From Bacillota bacterium (GTDB lineage Bacteria; Bacillota; Sulfobacillia; Sulfobacillales; Sulfobacillaceae), in NCBI GenBank assembly GCA_021797825.1, contig JAJZZA010000001.1:1-64000 (forward strand): 64,000 nt of DNA, in the 5' to 3' direction. Below the pieces are notes generated by a model, which saw only the letters and a program-made list of their open reading frames with translations, had not been told where the DNA came from and ran no database searches. This document shows positions 8,755 through 16,523 of this stretch, one piece after another (position 1 is the first letter of the stretch; each line of letters starts with the position of its first letter). A program made the position numbers and the translations under genes.

Positions 8755-9331
8755 GCGGCGAGTCCCGGCCAGGGTGGGAAAACCCGCGGCGTGAGACGGG
8801 GGCTGGCCACGGGTCGTCGAATCTGGGCGCCGGGTTCGCATGGCAGGCCTGGGGGGAGCCGAGCGGCGCTCCCGCCCGGAGCCTGCGTGCGCGGGTTGCT
8901 GCCCAGGAGACTGCGTTCTCGCCGCCAATCATTCGACAACCGGCGGAGGAAGCGGGCGTCGATTAAAACGTCAAATCCGCGAAAGTGCCTGCTGGGAGTC
9001 AGGTATTGCCCAATCCCGCTGTCGCTGCAGGGAGCGAGATCGCCAGTAATGTAAGAAAGCGGACTCGGATTCCGTGTTTAATGTTAGGTGGCGCGGATGT
9101 GATGACGATGCGTGTCGGATAAGTTCCGGCGGCGAGGAGGGGCGAGCGCGTGTTGTCGGTAAGTTTTTTAGGTTCCTGTCATGTTTCCCTGGTATGATTA
9201 AATCTCGGGGGGCGCGAAGAAAGACCGTCGCACTAGTAATTTTAAAGTTATTTTATCGGCGCCTCCGGGAACACTAAAAAATGGGTGGACTGGAAGCGGT
9301 CTGCCCGAGCGAACTGGAGGAGGTGGTCGAG
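8755..9331 (+). other. Intergenic stretch in the usual disA position
   Basis: These 577 bases hold no convincing gene on either strand. The short open frames lack ribosome sites and break often. In related genomes disA (c-di-AMP synthase) sits here. A candidate promoter lies at its right end. No riboswitch pattern that I can recognise is present. Confidence 0.5.
9190..9198 (+). promoter_or_regulatory. Extended -10 promoter candidate for the PIN/TRAM gene
   Basis: TGGTATGAT is an extended -10 (TG-n-TATGAT, hexamer 9193-9198) about 135 bases before the PIN/TRAM start codon, in a locally AT-rich patch. No good -35 sits at normal spacing. Confidence 0.35.
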
Positions 9332-10435
9332 ATGGACCGGATCGTTAGACAAGTGCTGACCGTTGTGGGCGGACTTCTGGGCTTTGGGGTGGTGTTTCAA
9401 AACCTCGCGCTATTGAAGGGCTGGCCGGTTCTCCAGGCAGTGGGCGCCAATCGTGAACGCGTGTTGCTTCCGGTGGGTATTTTGCTGGGCGGACTTCTGG
9501 GCTTTTTTTTCGGGCCGTTGTTGGCTCGCTGGACGAGTCGAGCCATAACTTGGGGTGAAGGCCGCCTGCAGCGCACGCCCATCCAAGATTTGCTATCGGG
9601 ATCGATTGGACTCATAGCGGGTCTGGTGATAGCGTTCTTGCTGGGTGTGGACCTGGGCGGAATCGGGGTGACCGGGACCATTCTGCGGGTTGCGATCTCG
9701 ATCGTCCTCGGCTATGTGGGTCTTCGGGTCAGCGTGCGCCGCAAAGACGATATCTTGCGCCCGCAAAACTGGCTGCCTTCCCGTATGAAGCACCGGGTTC
9801 CGGCGGATGCCAGCAAGCCGAAGATTTTGGACACTTCGGTAATTATTGACGGTCGGATAGCGGACATCTGCGATACCGGATTTCTGGAGGGGCCGCTGGT
9901 CATCCCCGGGTTTGTACTGGAAGAGTTACGGCACATTGCGGATTCGGCGGATGTGTTGAAACGCAACCGGGGCCGTCGCGGACTCGACATCTTAAACCGG
10001 ATTCAGAAAGAATCATCAGTCCCCGTGCAGATTTACGAGCGCGAGGTTGATCCAAATTTGGAAGTAGACTCCAAGCTTTTGAAATTGGCGAAAATCCTCG
10101 ACGGCAAGGTTGTCACCAACGATTTCAATTTGAACAAGGTCGCGGAACTGCAAGGCGTGGCGGTCTTGAATATCAACGAGTTAGCCAATGCGGTCAAGCC
10201 GGTGGTGTTGCCCGGCGAAGAGATGGTGGTGCACATCATTAAGGATGGCAAAGAGTCCGGACAAGGCATCGGCTATTTGGATGACGGCACCATGATCGTG
10301 GTCGACGGCGGGAGAAAATTCATCGGACAGACGGTTGCGGTGATGGTGACCTCGGTTCTGCAGACCGCGGCGGGCCGCATGATTTTTGCCAAGTTGCGAT
10401 CGCATGCCCCGGGGGTGGAAGCGGAGGCCCGATGA
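9332..10435 (+). CDS. yacL: PIN/TRAM-domain membrane protein (YacL family)
   Basis: YacL-type proteins join a membrane anchor to a PIN ribonuclease-like domain and a TRAM RNA-binding domain; their exact role is unsettled. The 367-aa product has about four hydrophobic segments in the first 150 residues. Next comes a PIN domain beginning KILDTSVIIDGRIADI, whose Asp residues would bind metal, continuing with VLEELRHIAD and VVTNDFNLNK. A C-terminal TRAM domain follows (GEEMVVHIIKDGKESGQG). The start is ATG 9332, preceded by GGAGGAGG; the open frame extends to 9281 without a ribosome site. The place in the order (after radA, before ispD) is the usual one for this family. Confidence 0.9.
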   Translation: MDRIVRQVLTVVGGLLGFGVVFQNLALLKGWPVLQAVGANRERVLLPVGILLGGLLGFFFGPLLARWTSRAITWGEGRLQRTPIQDLLSGSIGLIAGLVIAFLLGVDLGGIGVTGTILRVAISIVLGYVGLRVSVRRKDDILRPQNWLPSRMKHRVPADASKPKILDTSVIIDGRIADICDTGFLEGPLVIPGFVLEELRHIADSADVLKRNRGRRGLDILNRIQKESSVPVQIYEREVDPNLEVDSKLLKLAKILDGKVVTNDFNLNKVAELQGVAVLNINELANAVKPVVLPGEEMVVHIIKDGKESGQGIGYLDDGTMIVVDGGRKFIGQTVAVMVTSVLQTAAGRMIFAKLRSHAPGVEAEAR

Positions 10436-10440
10436 CGAGC

Positions 10441-10457
10441 CCCCAACCGGGGTTTTT
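10441..10457 (+). terminator. Short intrinsic terminator after the PIN/TRAM gene
   Basis: CCCC-AACC-GGGG followed by five T lies just after the stop codon. The stem is short but GC-only. Confidence 0.4.
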
Positions 10458-10580
10458 GGCCGCCAGGGCGCAACGCCTGGCAGCTCCAGCGCAGGCCGGC
10501 TTATCCGACCCGGGACGGTTGAGCCGGGTGTCGCGTGGAGACTGTCCGCCATGACGCCGTGGCATAGAGCGGGCCGTCGG

Positions 10581-10601
10581 CGCCCCCCGCCTCGGGGGGC
10601 G
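10581..10601. terminator. Symmetric GC hairpin between convergent genes
   Basis: CGCCCCCC-GCCTC-GGGGGGCG is a near-perfect inverted repeat between the convergent PIN/TRAM and ABC permease genes. It has no T-run on either side, so its role in stopping transcription from both directions is only suggested by its position. Confidence 0.3.
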
Positions 10602-10646
10602 GGCTGGCCGGCAACCAAAGAGGGTGGCGCGTAGGCTTTATCCCGA

Positions 10647-11429
10647 TCAACCCGTCAGCCGCCGGGCCAGTGAGCGCGTGGGCCAAGCGGTTAACAGGGC
10701 CGTATAGGCCAATACCCAGACGACGTCGCCCGCAATGTGCGGGGGGAAGCTGCCTAATACCAACGCCCGTATAATGCGCACGACATGGACGAGCGGGGTC
10801 AAAAGAATGACTGTGCGGAGGACGGGAGGCAGGTGCTGCAGGGGAAAGAACACCCCGGAAAACAGGGACATGGGGGTGATCACCAGCGTGAAATAGTAAA
10901 ACAGCTGCTCGTGGGTGCGTGACCGGGTTGACACCCAAAGGGCGGGGGCCGCAAACATGACCCCGGCGAACACCAAGGGAACGGGGATCATAAGCGCCCA
11001 CCACGACCGCACGAGACCCATCAGGCAGAGCACCAAGAGGAAGACCATTCCGTACAACAAACTCCGGAACGCTTCCCAGAGAAACTCACCGGCCACGATA
11101 TCCGAGGCGGTGACGGGCGTGGTCAGCATGGCGGCATACACCCCGCTGACGTTCAAACGGTCGTAGGCATCAAACGTCATGTCGAAGGTGACGGCATTCA
11201 TGGCGGTGACGGCCAACAGCCCCGGGCCGATAAATACCGCGAACGGGACGCCATTCATCTTGGCAATGTACGCCCCCAGCCCAAATCCAAACGCCAGCAG
11301 CGACGTGACCGGCTCCCCAAAATTCAACAGCACGGACGACTTATAGTAGCGGGACCAGGCCAGAAAATTGCGGCGAAAAATGACGAGGGCGACCCGACTG
11401 ATGCGAGGCCACCGCGGGGGTCGGATCAT
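10647..11429 (-). CDS. ABC-2 type transporter permease
   Basis: The 260-aa membrane protein has six predicted hydrophobic segments and the ABC-2 export-permease layout seen in NodJ/DrrB-type systems (NFGEPVTSLLAFGFGLGAYI near the N-terminus; FSGVFFPLQHLPPVLR before the last helices). It would form the channel of an exporter with the ATPase encoded upstream, whose stop overlaps its ATG by four bases. The substrate cannot be told from sequence; lipid, polysaccharide or drug export are all seen in the family. The pair lies opposite in direction to the flanking housekeeping genes. Confidence 0.88.
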   Translation of the reverse strand: MIRPPRWPRISRVALVIFRRNFLAWSRYYKSSVLLNFGEPVTSLLAFGFGLGAYIAKMNGVPFAVFIGPGLLAVTAMNAVTFDMTFDAYDRLNVSGVYAAMLTTPVTASDIVAGEFLWEAFRSLLYGMVFLLVLCLMGLVRSWWALMIPVPLVFAGVMFAAPALWVSTRSRTHEQLFYYFTLVITPMSLFSGVFFPLQHLPPVLRTVILLTPLVHVVRIIRALVLGSFPPHIAGDVVWVLAYTALLTAWPTRSLARRLTG

Positions 11430-12385
11430 TCTCTCAGCTCCCTTCCGGTCAGTCGCAAGAAGACATCTTCAAGGCTCGTCCGGCGGCGGTAATATGATGC
11501 GGGACGGATTCCGGCACGGTCCCAGAGATCGAGCATGCCGTCCAAATCCGGCCCGAACGCCACCAATCCGTCATGACGCGATTCTATCCGAATTGATGGC
11601 AAGGGGGAGGCTGCTTCGATGAGCGGCGCCGTTTCGTCTTCCGTTGCCTGGCACTCCAGACATTCCCGTCCGGCCACCCGCTCGATCAGATCGTTGGGGG
11701 TGCCTTGCTCCAAGATTAGCCCATGATCTATCACCAGCAAACGATCCGCCAGTCGTTCCGCCTCCTCCATGTAATGGGTGGTCAACAAAATGGTGACGCC
11801 CCGAGTTTTTAGTTCGCGGATTTTGGCCCAAACCAGGTGTCGGGCCTGGGGATCGAGTCCGGTGGTGGGTTCGTCCAAGACGAGCAAGCGGGGACGGCTG
11901 ACCAGGGCGCGGGCGATGACCAGTCGCCGGCGCATGCCGCCCGACAGTGCGCGCACTTGTTCTGCGAGTTTGCTGTCGAGTTGCATCCATTGCAGCAACT
12001 CTTGGGTACGGGCGCGGGCGGTGGCGGAGGTCAATCCGTAAAACATGCCGTGCAACTCGAGGTTTTGCCGTACGGTGAGGTCTGGGTCGAGATTGTCGTC
12101 CTGGGAGACAACGCCAATGCGGCGTTTTAATTCCCGGTTGCCGGGATAGGCCGTGACACCGAAGACCTCAATGTGGCCGTCCGTGATCTCGGACAATCCG
12201 CAGATCAGGCGAATGGTGGTGGATTTGCCGGCCCCGTTGGGGCCCAACAGGCCAAAACACTCTCCTTCCGTCACGCGAAAACTGATTCCGCGCACGGCTT
12301 CAACGTCGCCGTACCGTTTGCGGAGATCTTTGACCGTGATGGCCATGGCTGTGGTAGACGTCTGCATGCCAAAATAATTCCCCAT
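11426..12385 (-). CDS. ABC transporter ATP-binding protein (ABC-2 exporter)
   Basis: This is the ATPase partner of the adjacent permease, 319 aa from ATG at 12385. It has Walker A GPNGAGKST, the signature LSGGMRRRL, Walker B RLLVLDEPTTGLDP and the switch His in LLTTHYMEEAERLAD. A C-terminal extension of about 90 residues after the nucleotide domain is common in NodI/DrrA-type exporters (RTSLEDVFLRLTGRELRE at the end). Starts at 12385, 12367 and 12346 are all in frame with weak ribosome sites. The frame stays open much further upstream, but that part is antisense to ispD and is not convincing. The gene is divergent from ispD. Confidence 0.9.
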   Translation of the reverse strand: MGNYFGMQTSTTAMAITVKDLRKRYGDVEAVRGISFRVTEGECFGLLGPNGAGKSTTIRLICGLSEITDGHIEVFGVTAYPGNRELKRRIGVVSQDDNLDPDLTVRQNLELHGMFYGLTSATARARTQELLQWMQLDSKLAEQVRALSGGMRRRLVIARALVSRPRLLVLDEPTTGLDPQARHLVWAKIRELKTRGVTILLTTHYMEEAERLADRLLVIDHGLILEQGTPNDLIERVAGRECLECQATEDETAPLIEAASPLPSIRIESRHDGLVAFGPDLDGMLDLWDRAGIRPASYYRRRTSLEDVFLRLTGRELRE

Positions 12386-12448
12386 CGATCGGCGCAATTC
12401 CTGCCGCGAGCGGTTTGGGCTAGAATAACCGGCAAGGAGATGACGGTA

Positions 12449-13162
12449 ATGAAGAAGTCGAATAGCGCGTATGGCATCTTGCTGGCTGCCGGCCAGAGCC
12501 GTCGGATGGCGTCGCTGGGCTCGAAAATGTGGCTGACGCTCCGTGGGCGGCCAGTCTTGGCGTGGGCCCTGGAGCGGTTTGCCCGGGTGGCGGGGCCGGG
12601 GGTGGTCGTGGCGCAGTCGGGCGAGCAGGACGCGGTGCAAACAGTTCTGGACGAGGCCGGATTGGGGCAGGACTGGATGGTGACCGAGGGCGGCGCCGAA
12701 CGGTATGAATCGGTGCGCCGCGGCCTGCTGGCATTGACCAAGAGACGGCCGGCCCCTAGCGGGCAGGATCTGGTTTTGATTCACGATGCTGCCCGCTGCT
12801 TGTTGCCGGCCGATGTCGGGGAACGGGTGGTGCGCGCTCTCGAACGGCATTCGGCGGTCATCCCGGCACTGCCGGTGACGGATACGGTCAAACGGCGCGC
12901 TGTGGGCGATGGGCTGCTGGCCGGGACGGTTCCGCGTGACGACCTCTTGCTGGCGCAGACACCCCAGGGGTTTCACTGGGAGGTGGTCGACCAGGCATAC
13001 CGCCGATGGCGGGTTGGTGTGCCAACCGATGACGCCGAGGTAGTGGCCGCCGCGGGCACTTGGGTGGCGTGGGTGGCCGGTGACCCCGGCAATCGCAAGC
13101 TTACCACCCCCGACGATGTCGCCTGGTTTGAATGGCAATTGGCACGGGAAGGCGGATCATGA
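12449..13162 (+). CDS. ispD: IspD, 2-C-methyl-D-erythritol 4-phosphate cytidylyltransferase
   Basis: IspD transfers CMP to methylerythritol phosphate in the non-mevalonate isoprenoid pathway. The 237-aa protein starts with the nucleotide-binding motif GILLAAGQSRRM and has VLIHDAARCLLPADV and LAQTPQGFHWEVV, all family motifs. The start is ATG 12449, nine bases after AAGGAG; ATG 12440 overlaps that site. Its stop overlaps the ispF start (ATGA), so the two are coupled. In related genomes the gene follows the PIN/TRAM gene directly; here the ABC exporter intervenes. Confidence 0.93.
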   Translation: MKKSNSAYGILLAAGQSRRMASLGSKMWLTLRGRPVLAWALERFARVAGPGVVVAQSGEQDAVQTVLDEAGLGQDWMVTEGGAERYESVRRGLLALTKRRPAPSGQDLVLIHDAARCLLPADVGERVVRALERHSAVIPALPVTDTVKRRAVGDGLLAGTVPRDDLLLAQTPQGFHWEVVDQAYRRWRVGVPTDDAEVVAAAGTWVAWVAGDPGNRKLTTPDDVAWFEWQLAREGGS

Positions 13163-13659
13163 TAATGCGGATCGGACAAGGGGTGGACGTGCACCCGCTG
13201 GTGCCGGGACGCCGGTTGGTGCTGGGCGGCGTGGAGGTGCCCTATTCGCTCGGGTTGGACGGCGACAGCGACGGCGACGTCTTGGCCCATGCGATGATGG
13301 ATGCCCTGTTGGGGGCGTTGGCGCTGGGTGATTTGGGCTCGTGGTTTGCGGCAGACGATCCCCAAGTGCGCGGCGGCTCGTCCGTGGAGCTCTTAACCGG
13401 CGTTGCCGCTATGGTGCGCGACCGGGGGTTTATGGTGATCAATGTGGATTCGACCGTGGTGGCCGAGCGTCCCCGGTTAAAGCCGTTTGTGCCGGATGTC
13501 CGCCAGAGCTTGGCGAACTCGCTTGGGGTGCCCGTGGAGGTGGTTTCGGTCAAGGCCACCACGACCGACCACTTGGGAGCGATGGGACGCGAGGAGGGCA
13601 TTATGGCCCTGGCCGTAGTGCTGCTGGCGAGGCAGGATGGACCGATAAATAATGGATAA
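13159..13659 (+). CDS. ispF: IspF, 2-C-methyl-D-erythritol 2,4-cyclodiphosphate synthase
   Basis: IspF cyclises the CDP-methylerythritol phosphate product made after IspD. The 166-aa length is normal. It has the metal-binding GQGVDVHPL (Asp and His), SDGDVLAHAMMDALLGA (second His) and VSVKATTTDHLGAMGREEG near the end. It overlaps ispD by four bases. Its last 59 bases overlap, in antisense, the end of the amidase gene on the other strand. The usual next genes, gltX and cysE, are absent. Confidence 0.94.
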   Translation: MIMRIGQGVDVHPLVPGRRLVLGGVEVPYSLGLDGDSDGDVLAHAMMDALLGALALGDLGSWFAADDPQVRGGSSVELLTGVAAMVRDRGFMVINVDSTVVAERPRLKPFVPDVRQSLANSLGVPVEVVSVKATTTDHLGAMGREEGIMALAVVLLARQDGPINNG

Positions 13660-14281
13660 TGCCGCGGCCGATGGCTTGGGCGAGCGTCTCTTGGTACCAT
13701 GGCTGTCGCAACAATGCGGCGTTTCGCTTATTTGACAAAAATCCCAGCTCAACATTGACGGACGGCACCCGGCTTTTTTCCAGGACGAGCTGTTCGACTG
13801 GGCGGGGGGCCCAGTGGGGCGGTCCTACGCGCCACAGGTAAGGGGCCATCTCCCGTGCCAAGGGATAGGAAGCGGGATTGTGGATGTCATAATACACGAT
13901 GGGGCCAAACATGGTGCCGGTTGGCTCCGAGTTGGAGTGAATGGAAACGAACAACTGCGCGTGCCGAATTTGAGGCAGGGCGGCTCGATAGCGAAGATCG
14001 GGCAATACCCGGAACGGTCCGGATGACCAAGCCGCGTGGTCGCCAGCCCGCGTATAGACGACAGAGACCCCGTGTGCTTTAAGGTATGTTCCACAATCCC
14101 TGGCCACGCTCAGATTGACGGATTTTTCGGTTAGGCCGGTCGCCGCCACGGCTCCCGGATCCTCGCCGCCGTGACCCGGGTCCAGCACCACCAGCGGAGG
14201 GGCGGTTGGCGCGGCCATGGCCACAGGGAGCGCTCCCCAGGCCAAAAACCCGATGGACAGCCAGATTGCCAGGGTCCGCAT
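13601..14281 (-). CDS. Secreted N-acetylmuramoyl-L-alanine amidase (Amidase_3)
   Basis: This enzyme cleaves the amide bond between muramic acid and the stem peptide of peptidoglycan, outside the membrane. The 226-aa precursor has a signal peptide ending near VAMAA. It has the zinc/catalytic residues of the AmiC/CwlD family: His in LDPGHGGEDPG, Glu in GLTEKSVNLSVARD, His in LFVSIHSNSEP and Glu in NVELGFLSNKRN. The start at 14281 (MRTLAIW) is preceded by GGGAGGGGG. The family includes the spore-cortex enzyme CwlD, a possible role here but not proven. The 3' end overlaps ispF in antisense. Confidence 0.88.
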   Translation of the reverse strand: MRTLAIWLSIGFLAWGALPVAMAAPTAPPLVVLDPGHGGEDPGAVAATGLTEKSVNLSVARDCGTYLKAHGVSVVYTRAGDHAAWSSGPFRVLPDLRYRAALPQIRHAQLFVSIHSNSEPTGTMFGPIVYYDIHNPASYPLAREMAPYLWRVGPPHWAPRPVEQLVLEKSRVPSVNVELGFLSNKRNAALLRQPWYQETLAQAIGRGIIHYLSVHPASPAALRPGP

Positions 14282-14576
14282 GGCCACCCCCTCCCGCCTT
14301 GCCGGCACGGCTTGGGATACTCGCTCTGGCGGCCCAGCGTTTGGAAGCGTTGGGGCGGTGTTGGCGCCAGTTGCGAGGGGGATGACCGCCCGGCGGAAGT
14401 TTTCGGCTAAAGGCTGACGCCATAGAGGCTTGCGTGGTGGGTGCGGGCTGCCGGGATGGCTTGGGTTGCAAAGGGTTTCGCGCGGGCCGCCCGCTTGGTG
14501 TGACCCGGCGCCGTGCATATGCTGGATGGCCACGAGCATTCCCTCCCCACGGGATTATTCCCGCCGGGACGGTGTT

Positions 14577-15740
14577 CTATCCGGACTCTTGAGTTCGTGG
14601 CTGCCGACGCCAGGTCAGCGAGGCTTGGCCGATCCAGGTGCCGTAACCCATATCGAGGGTGCCATTGGGACCCGAACTGATATGCGGGATGGGAGGCCAG
14701 TCGGGGGGCGTGTTGGCCCCGTTGGTCGGCCAGGTGCTGGCGGGGGCGGGGTAAGGATCCTTGGGCCACAGCCACGACTGCAAGCGACGACCGGGAACCC
14801 AGAGGGAGAGATGGCGCGGACTCACCACCCAAAGGCCGTTGTTCCCGGCGGTGACGGCTTCTAACGGGGACAAAGGCAGGGTGTTGCGCCACTCAATGCC
14901 GGCAGTGCCGACCACCCCGACCTGGCCGTTGGCATCGATGATCCAGAGAGACTGGCTCCAATGACCCAGCGAGACGAAGAAATCTCCCGAGGGCAAACTG
15001 GCTAGCAGGGTCCAGGTGCCGTTGCCGGCTAGGCGCCACAGGCCGGTTTCGGTCATCAACCATAAGGTTGGTTTGCCGGTGCCGCTAAAAGCCAGGGCCT
15101 GCACCGGTTGGCTGTCTGGCAATGGGTATACCAAGGAGAGCCGGGTGGTAAGGTTCATCAGGCGAACGTCGGACTGTCCCGAAAAAGTGGTATGGACGGC
15201 GGCGGTCCAGGTGCCGCGGTGAACGGTCGGACCCGGAATGGTGTAGTCGCCGGGCACAAAGCGGCCACTTGCGGACCAGCCGCCAACGTAACCCCAGTGA
15301 CGGTACCATACGTTGTGGGATCCGGCTATGATCAAATCGACGGCGTCCCAGTAAGCGGATTGGGTTAAATTTAAGCCGTGCTGAGAGGTCGCCGACGGAA
15401 ATGGGGGAACCACCGCAGGAACCGCCCGCCAGGCGTTTTGGCCGGTGGCCGGACTTAGCCATCCGATGATATTGGTGTCCGCCAACGGGTTGGACGTTCC
15501 GTAGTAGATCCGGCCGGCGGGACCCGCCAGCACCGAACTTATCTGTACGCCTTCGTTCAGCAGGACCTCGGGTCCCAAGGTCGCCGGATACCAACGGATC
15601 TTGGGAACCATCACGGTCTGGATTGAGGCGACCGGCGATGCCGCGGGCCGGGGCGGTGAGCCTACCGACATCGGGCCACACGCGCCGATCGCCGCTAGAC
15701 CGAAAAACACCAGCGTTGTTCTGACAATCCGTAGGATCAT
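14577..15740 (-). CDS. Lipoprotein of unknown function, possible beta-propeller
   Basis: The 387-aa product begins MILRIVRTTLVFFGLAAIGAC with a lipobox ending at Cys21, so it should be lipid-anchored outside the cell. The rest is rich in Trp, Gly and Thr. It has repeated short beta-type segments (KPTLWLMTETGLWRLAG, QSLWIIDANGQVGVVG, NGLWVVSPRHLSLW), as in WD- or Kelch-like propellers. I cannot name a family. The ATG overlaps the stop of a 43-aa membrane-protein frame (ATGA), and no separate ribosome site is visible. Translation is therefore probably coupled to that small gene. Confidence 0.7.
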   Translation of the reverse strand: MILRIVRTTLVFFGLAAIGACGPMSVGSPPRPAASPVASIQTVMVPKIRWYPATLGPEVLLNEGVQISSVLAGPAGRIYYGTSNPLADTNIIGWLSPATGQNAWRAVPAVVPPFPSATSQHGLNLTQSAYWDAVDLIIAGSHNVWYRHWGYVGGWSASGRFVPGDYTIPGPTVHRGTWTAAVHTTFSGQSDVRLMNLTTRLSLVYPLPDSQPVQALAFSGTGKPTLWLMTETGLWRLAGNGTWTLLASLPSGDFFVSLGHWSQSLWIIDANGQVGVVGTAGIEWRNTLPLSPLEAVTAGNNGLWVVSPRHLSLWVPGRRLQSWLWPKDPYPAPASTWPTNGANTPPDWPPIPHISSGPNGTLDMGYGTWIGQASLTWRRQPRTQESG

Positions 15741-15868
15741 AAGAGAACGAGGAGATGAAGGGCCGACGGGACGATGCCGAACAAAACACCGGCGAGACCT
15801 AAGCACGCAAGCAGGGTAGTGACAAATAGGCGAAGCGCGTCCTTGGGCTCCTTTGAGTCGTGTGCCAC
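15737..15868 (-). CDS. 43-aa single-pass membrane protein coupled to the lipoprotein gene
   Basis: The frame starts GTG at 15868 with AAGGAGGAG five bases upstream, the best ribosome site in this area. It encodes a charged N-terminus (MAHDSKEPKDALRL) and one long hydrophobic span (FVTTLLACLGLAGVLFGIV and following residues). It ends at a TGA that overlaps the lipoprotein ATG. The strong ribosome site and four-base overlap argue for a real small gene. It may act as a partner of the lipoprotein or as a translational leader. No family is recognised. Confidence 0.65.
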   Translation of the reverse strand: MAHDSKEPKDALRLFVTTLLACLGLAGVLFGIVPSALHLLVLL

Positions 15869-16231
15869 AAAAACTCCTCCTTCGTCTCCGGGGCGCTTGG
15901 CCTGCGGGCACCGCTACAGCGACCGCGGTCAAACAACGGGTGGACGGCTGTTCCCTGGCTCTTGCCAGCACCACCCTATCGCCCGGCAACACGCCGATTG
16001 GCTTGCCCGGGCGCCATCCGTCCGACAGCGCCGAGTGGCGCGACCAAGCATCATGTCAAAATTATACCTCCAATTCCCTGTTCCGTGCGGCGCGGTTTTT
16101 GCGTCGTTCGCAACCAATGGCGACAAATTGTCGCGTTGTTCCCGTGGCGGCCGCCGCGATCCGGCCATGGCCGGATACCCTGCGATAAACCCGCCAAGCC
16201 GAGGGGGCAGCGGACGCGGTACAGCCCTGAA

Positions 16232-16260
16232 TTGACGGCTAACGGGGATTCTGCTAAGAT
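16232..16260 (+). promoter_or_regulatory. Promoter of the cysS T-box leader
   Basis: TTGACG (16232-16237), a 17-base spacer and TAAGAT (16255-16260) with an extended TGC. The predicted start near 16267 gives a leader of about 230 bases. The stretch from 15870 to 16230 upstream holds nothing else I can support. Confidence 0.75.
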
Positions 16261-16266
16261 CAAGGC

Positions 16267-16492
16267 AATATTTCGCGCCGTCTCAACCGTGTCAAAGAAT
16301 GCGACCACGATGAATCCGGAAAGAATGCCGGGGGCCGTCTGCCAGAGAGGATTTGAGTGCTGAGAGAATCCGACGGTGCTTGGCAGGTGCGTCTGGACGA
16401 GTGTTCGGGGACGGCTCCCGTATCAGCCACCAAGAGTGACAAAACAGAGTGGAACCGCGGACAAAGGCCGCCTCTGATCGAGGGGCCTTTTT
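16267..16492 (+). promoter_or_regulatory. T-box leader controlling cysS
   Basis: The T-box sequence AGAGTGGAACCGCGG is at 16446-16460. A terminator stem (AAAGGCC...GGCCTTT with an inner CCTC/GAGG and a T-run) is at 16463-16492. Upstream lies a stem I region with a kink-turn-like GATGA at about 16312 and AGAGAG at about 16344. Uncharged tRNA-Cys is expected to pair with the specifier and with the antiterminator bulge, allowing read-through into cysS. UGC triplets suited to a Cys specifier lie near 16378 and 16389; which one is used needs folding. Confidence 0.9.
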
Positions 16493-16523
16493 GTATTGGA
16501 CGACGCGAAAGGAGATGGTGGAC

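Noticed and set aside
12386-13138. Long upstream extension of the ABC ATPase frame
   Set aside because: It is antisense to ispD, and family homology begins only after the start at about 12385.
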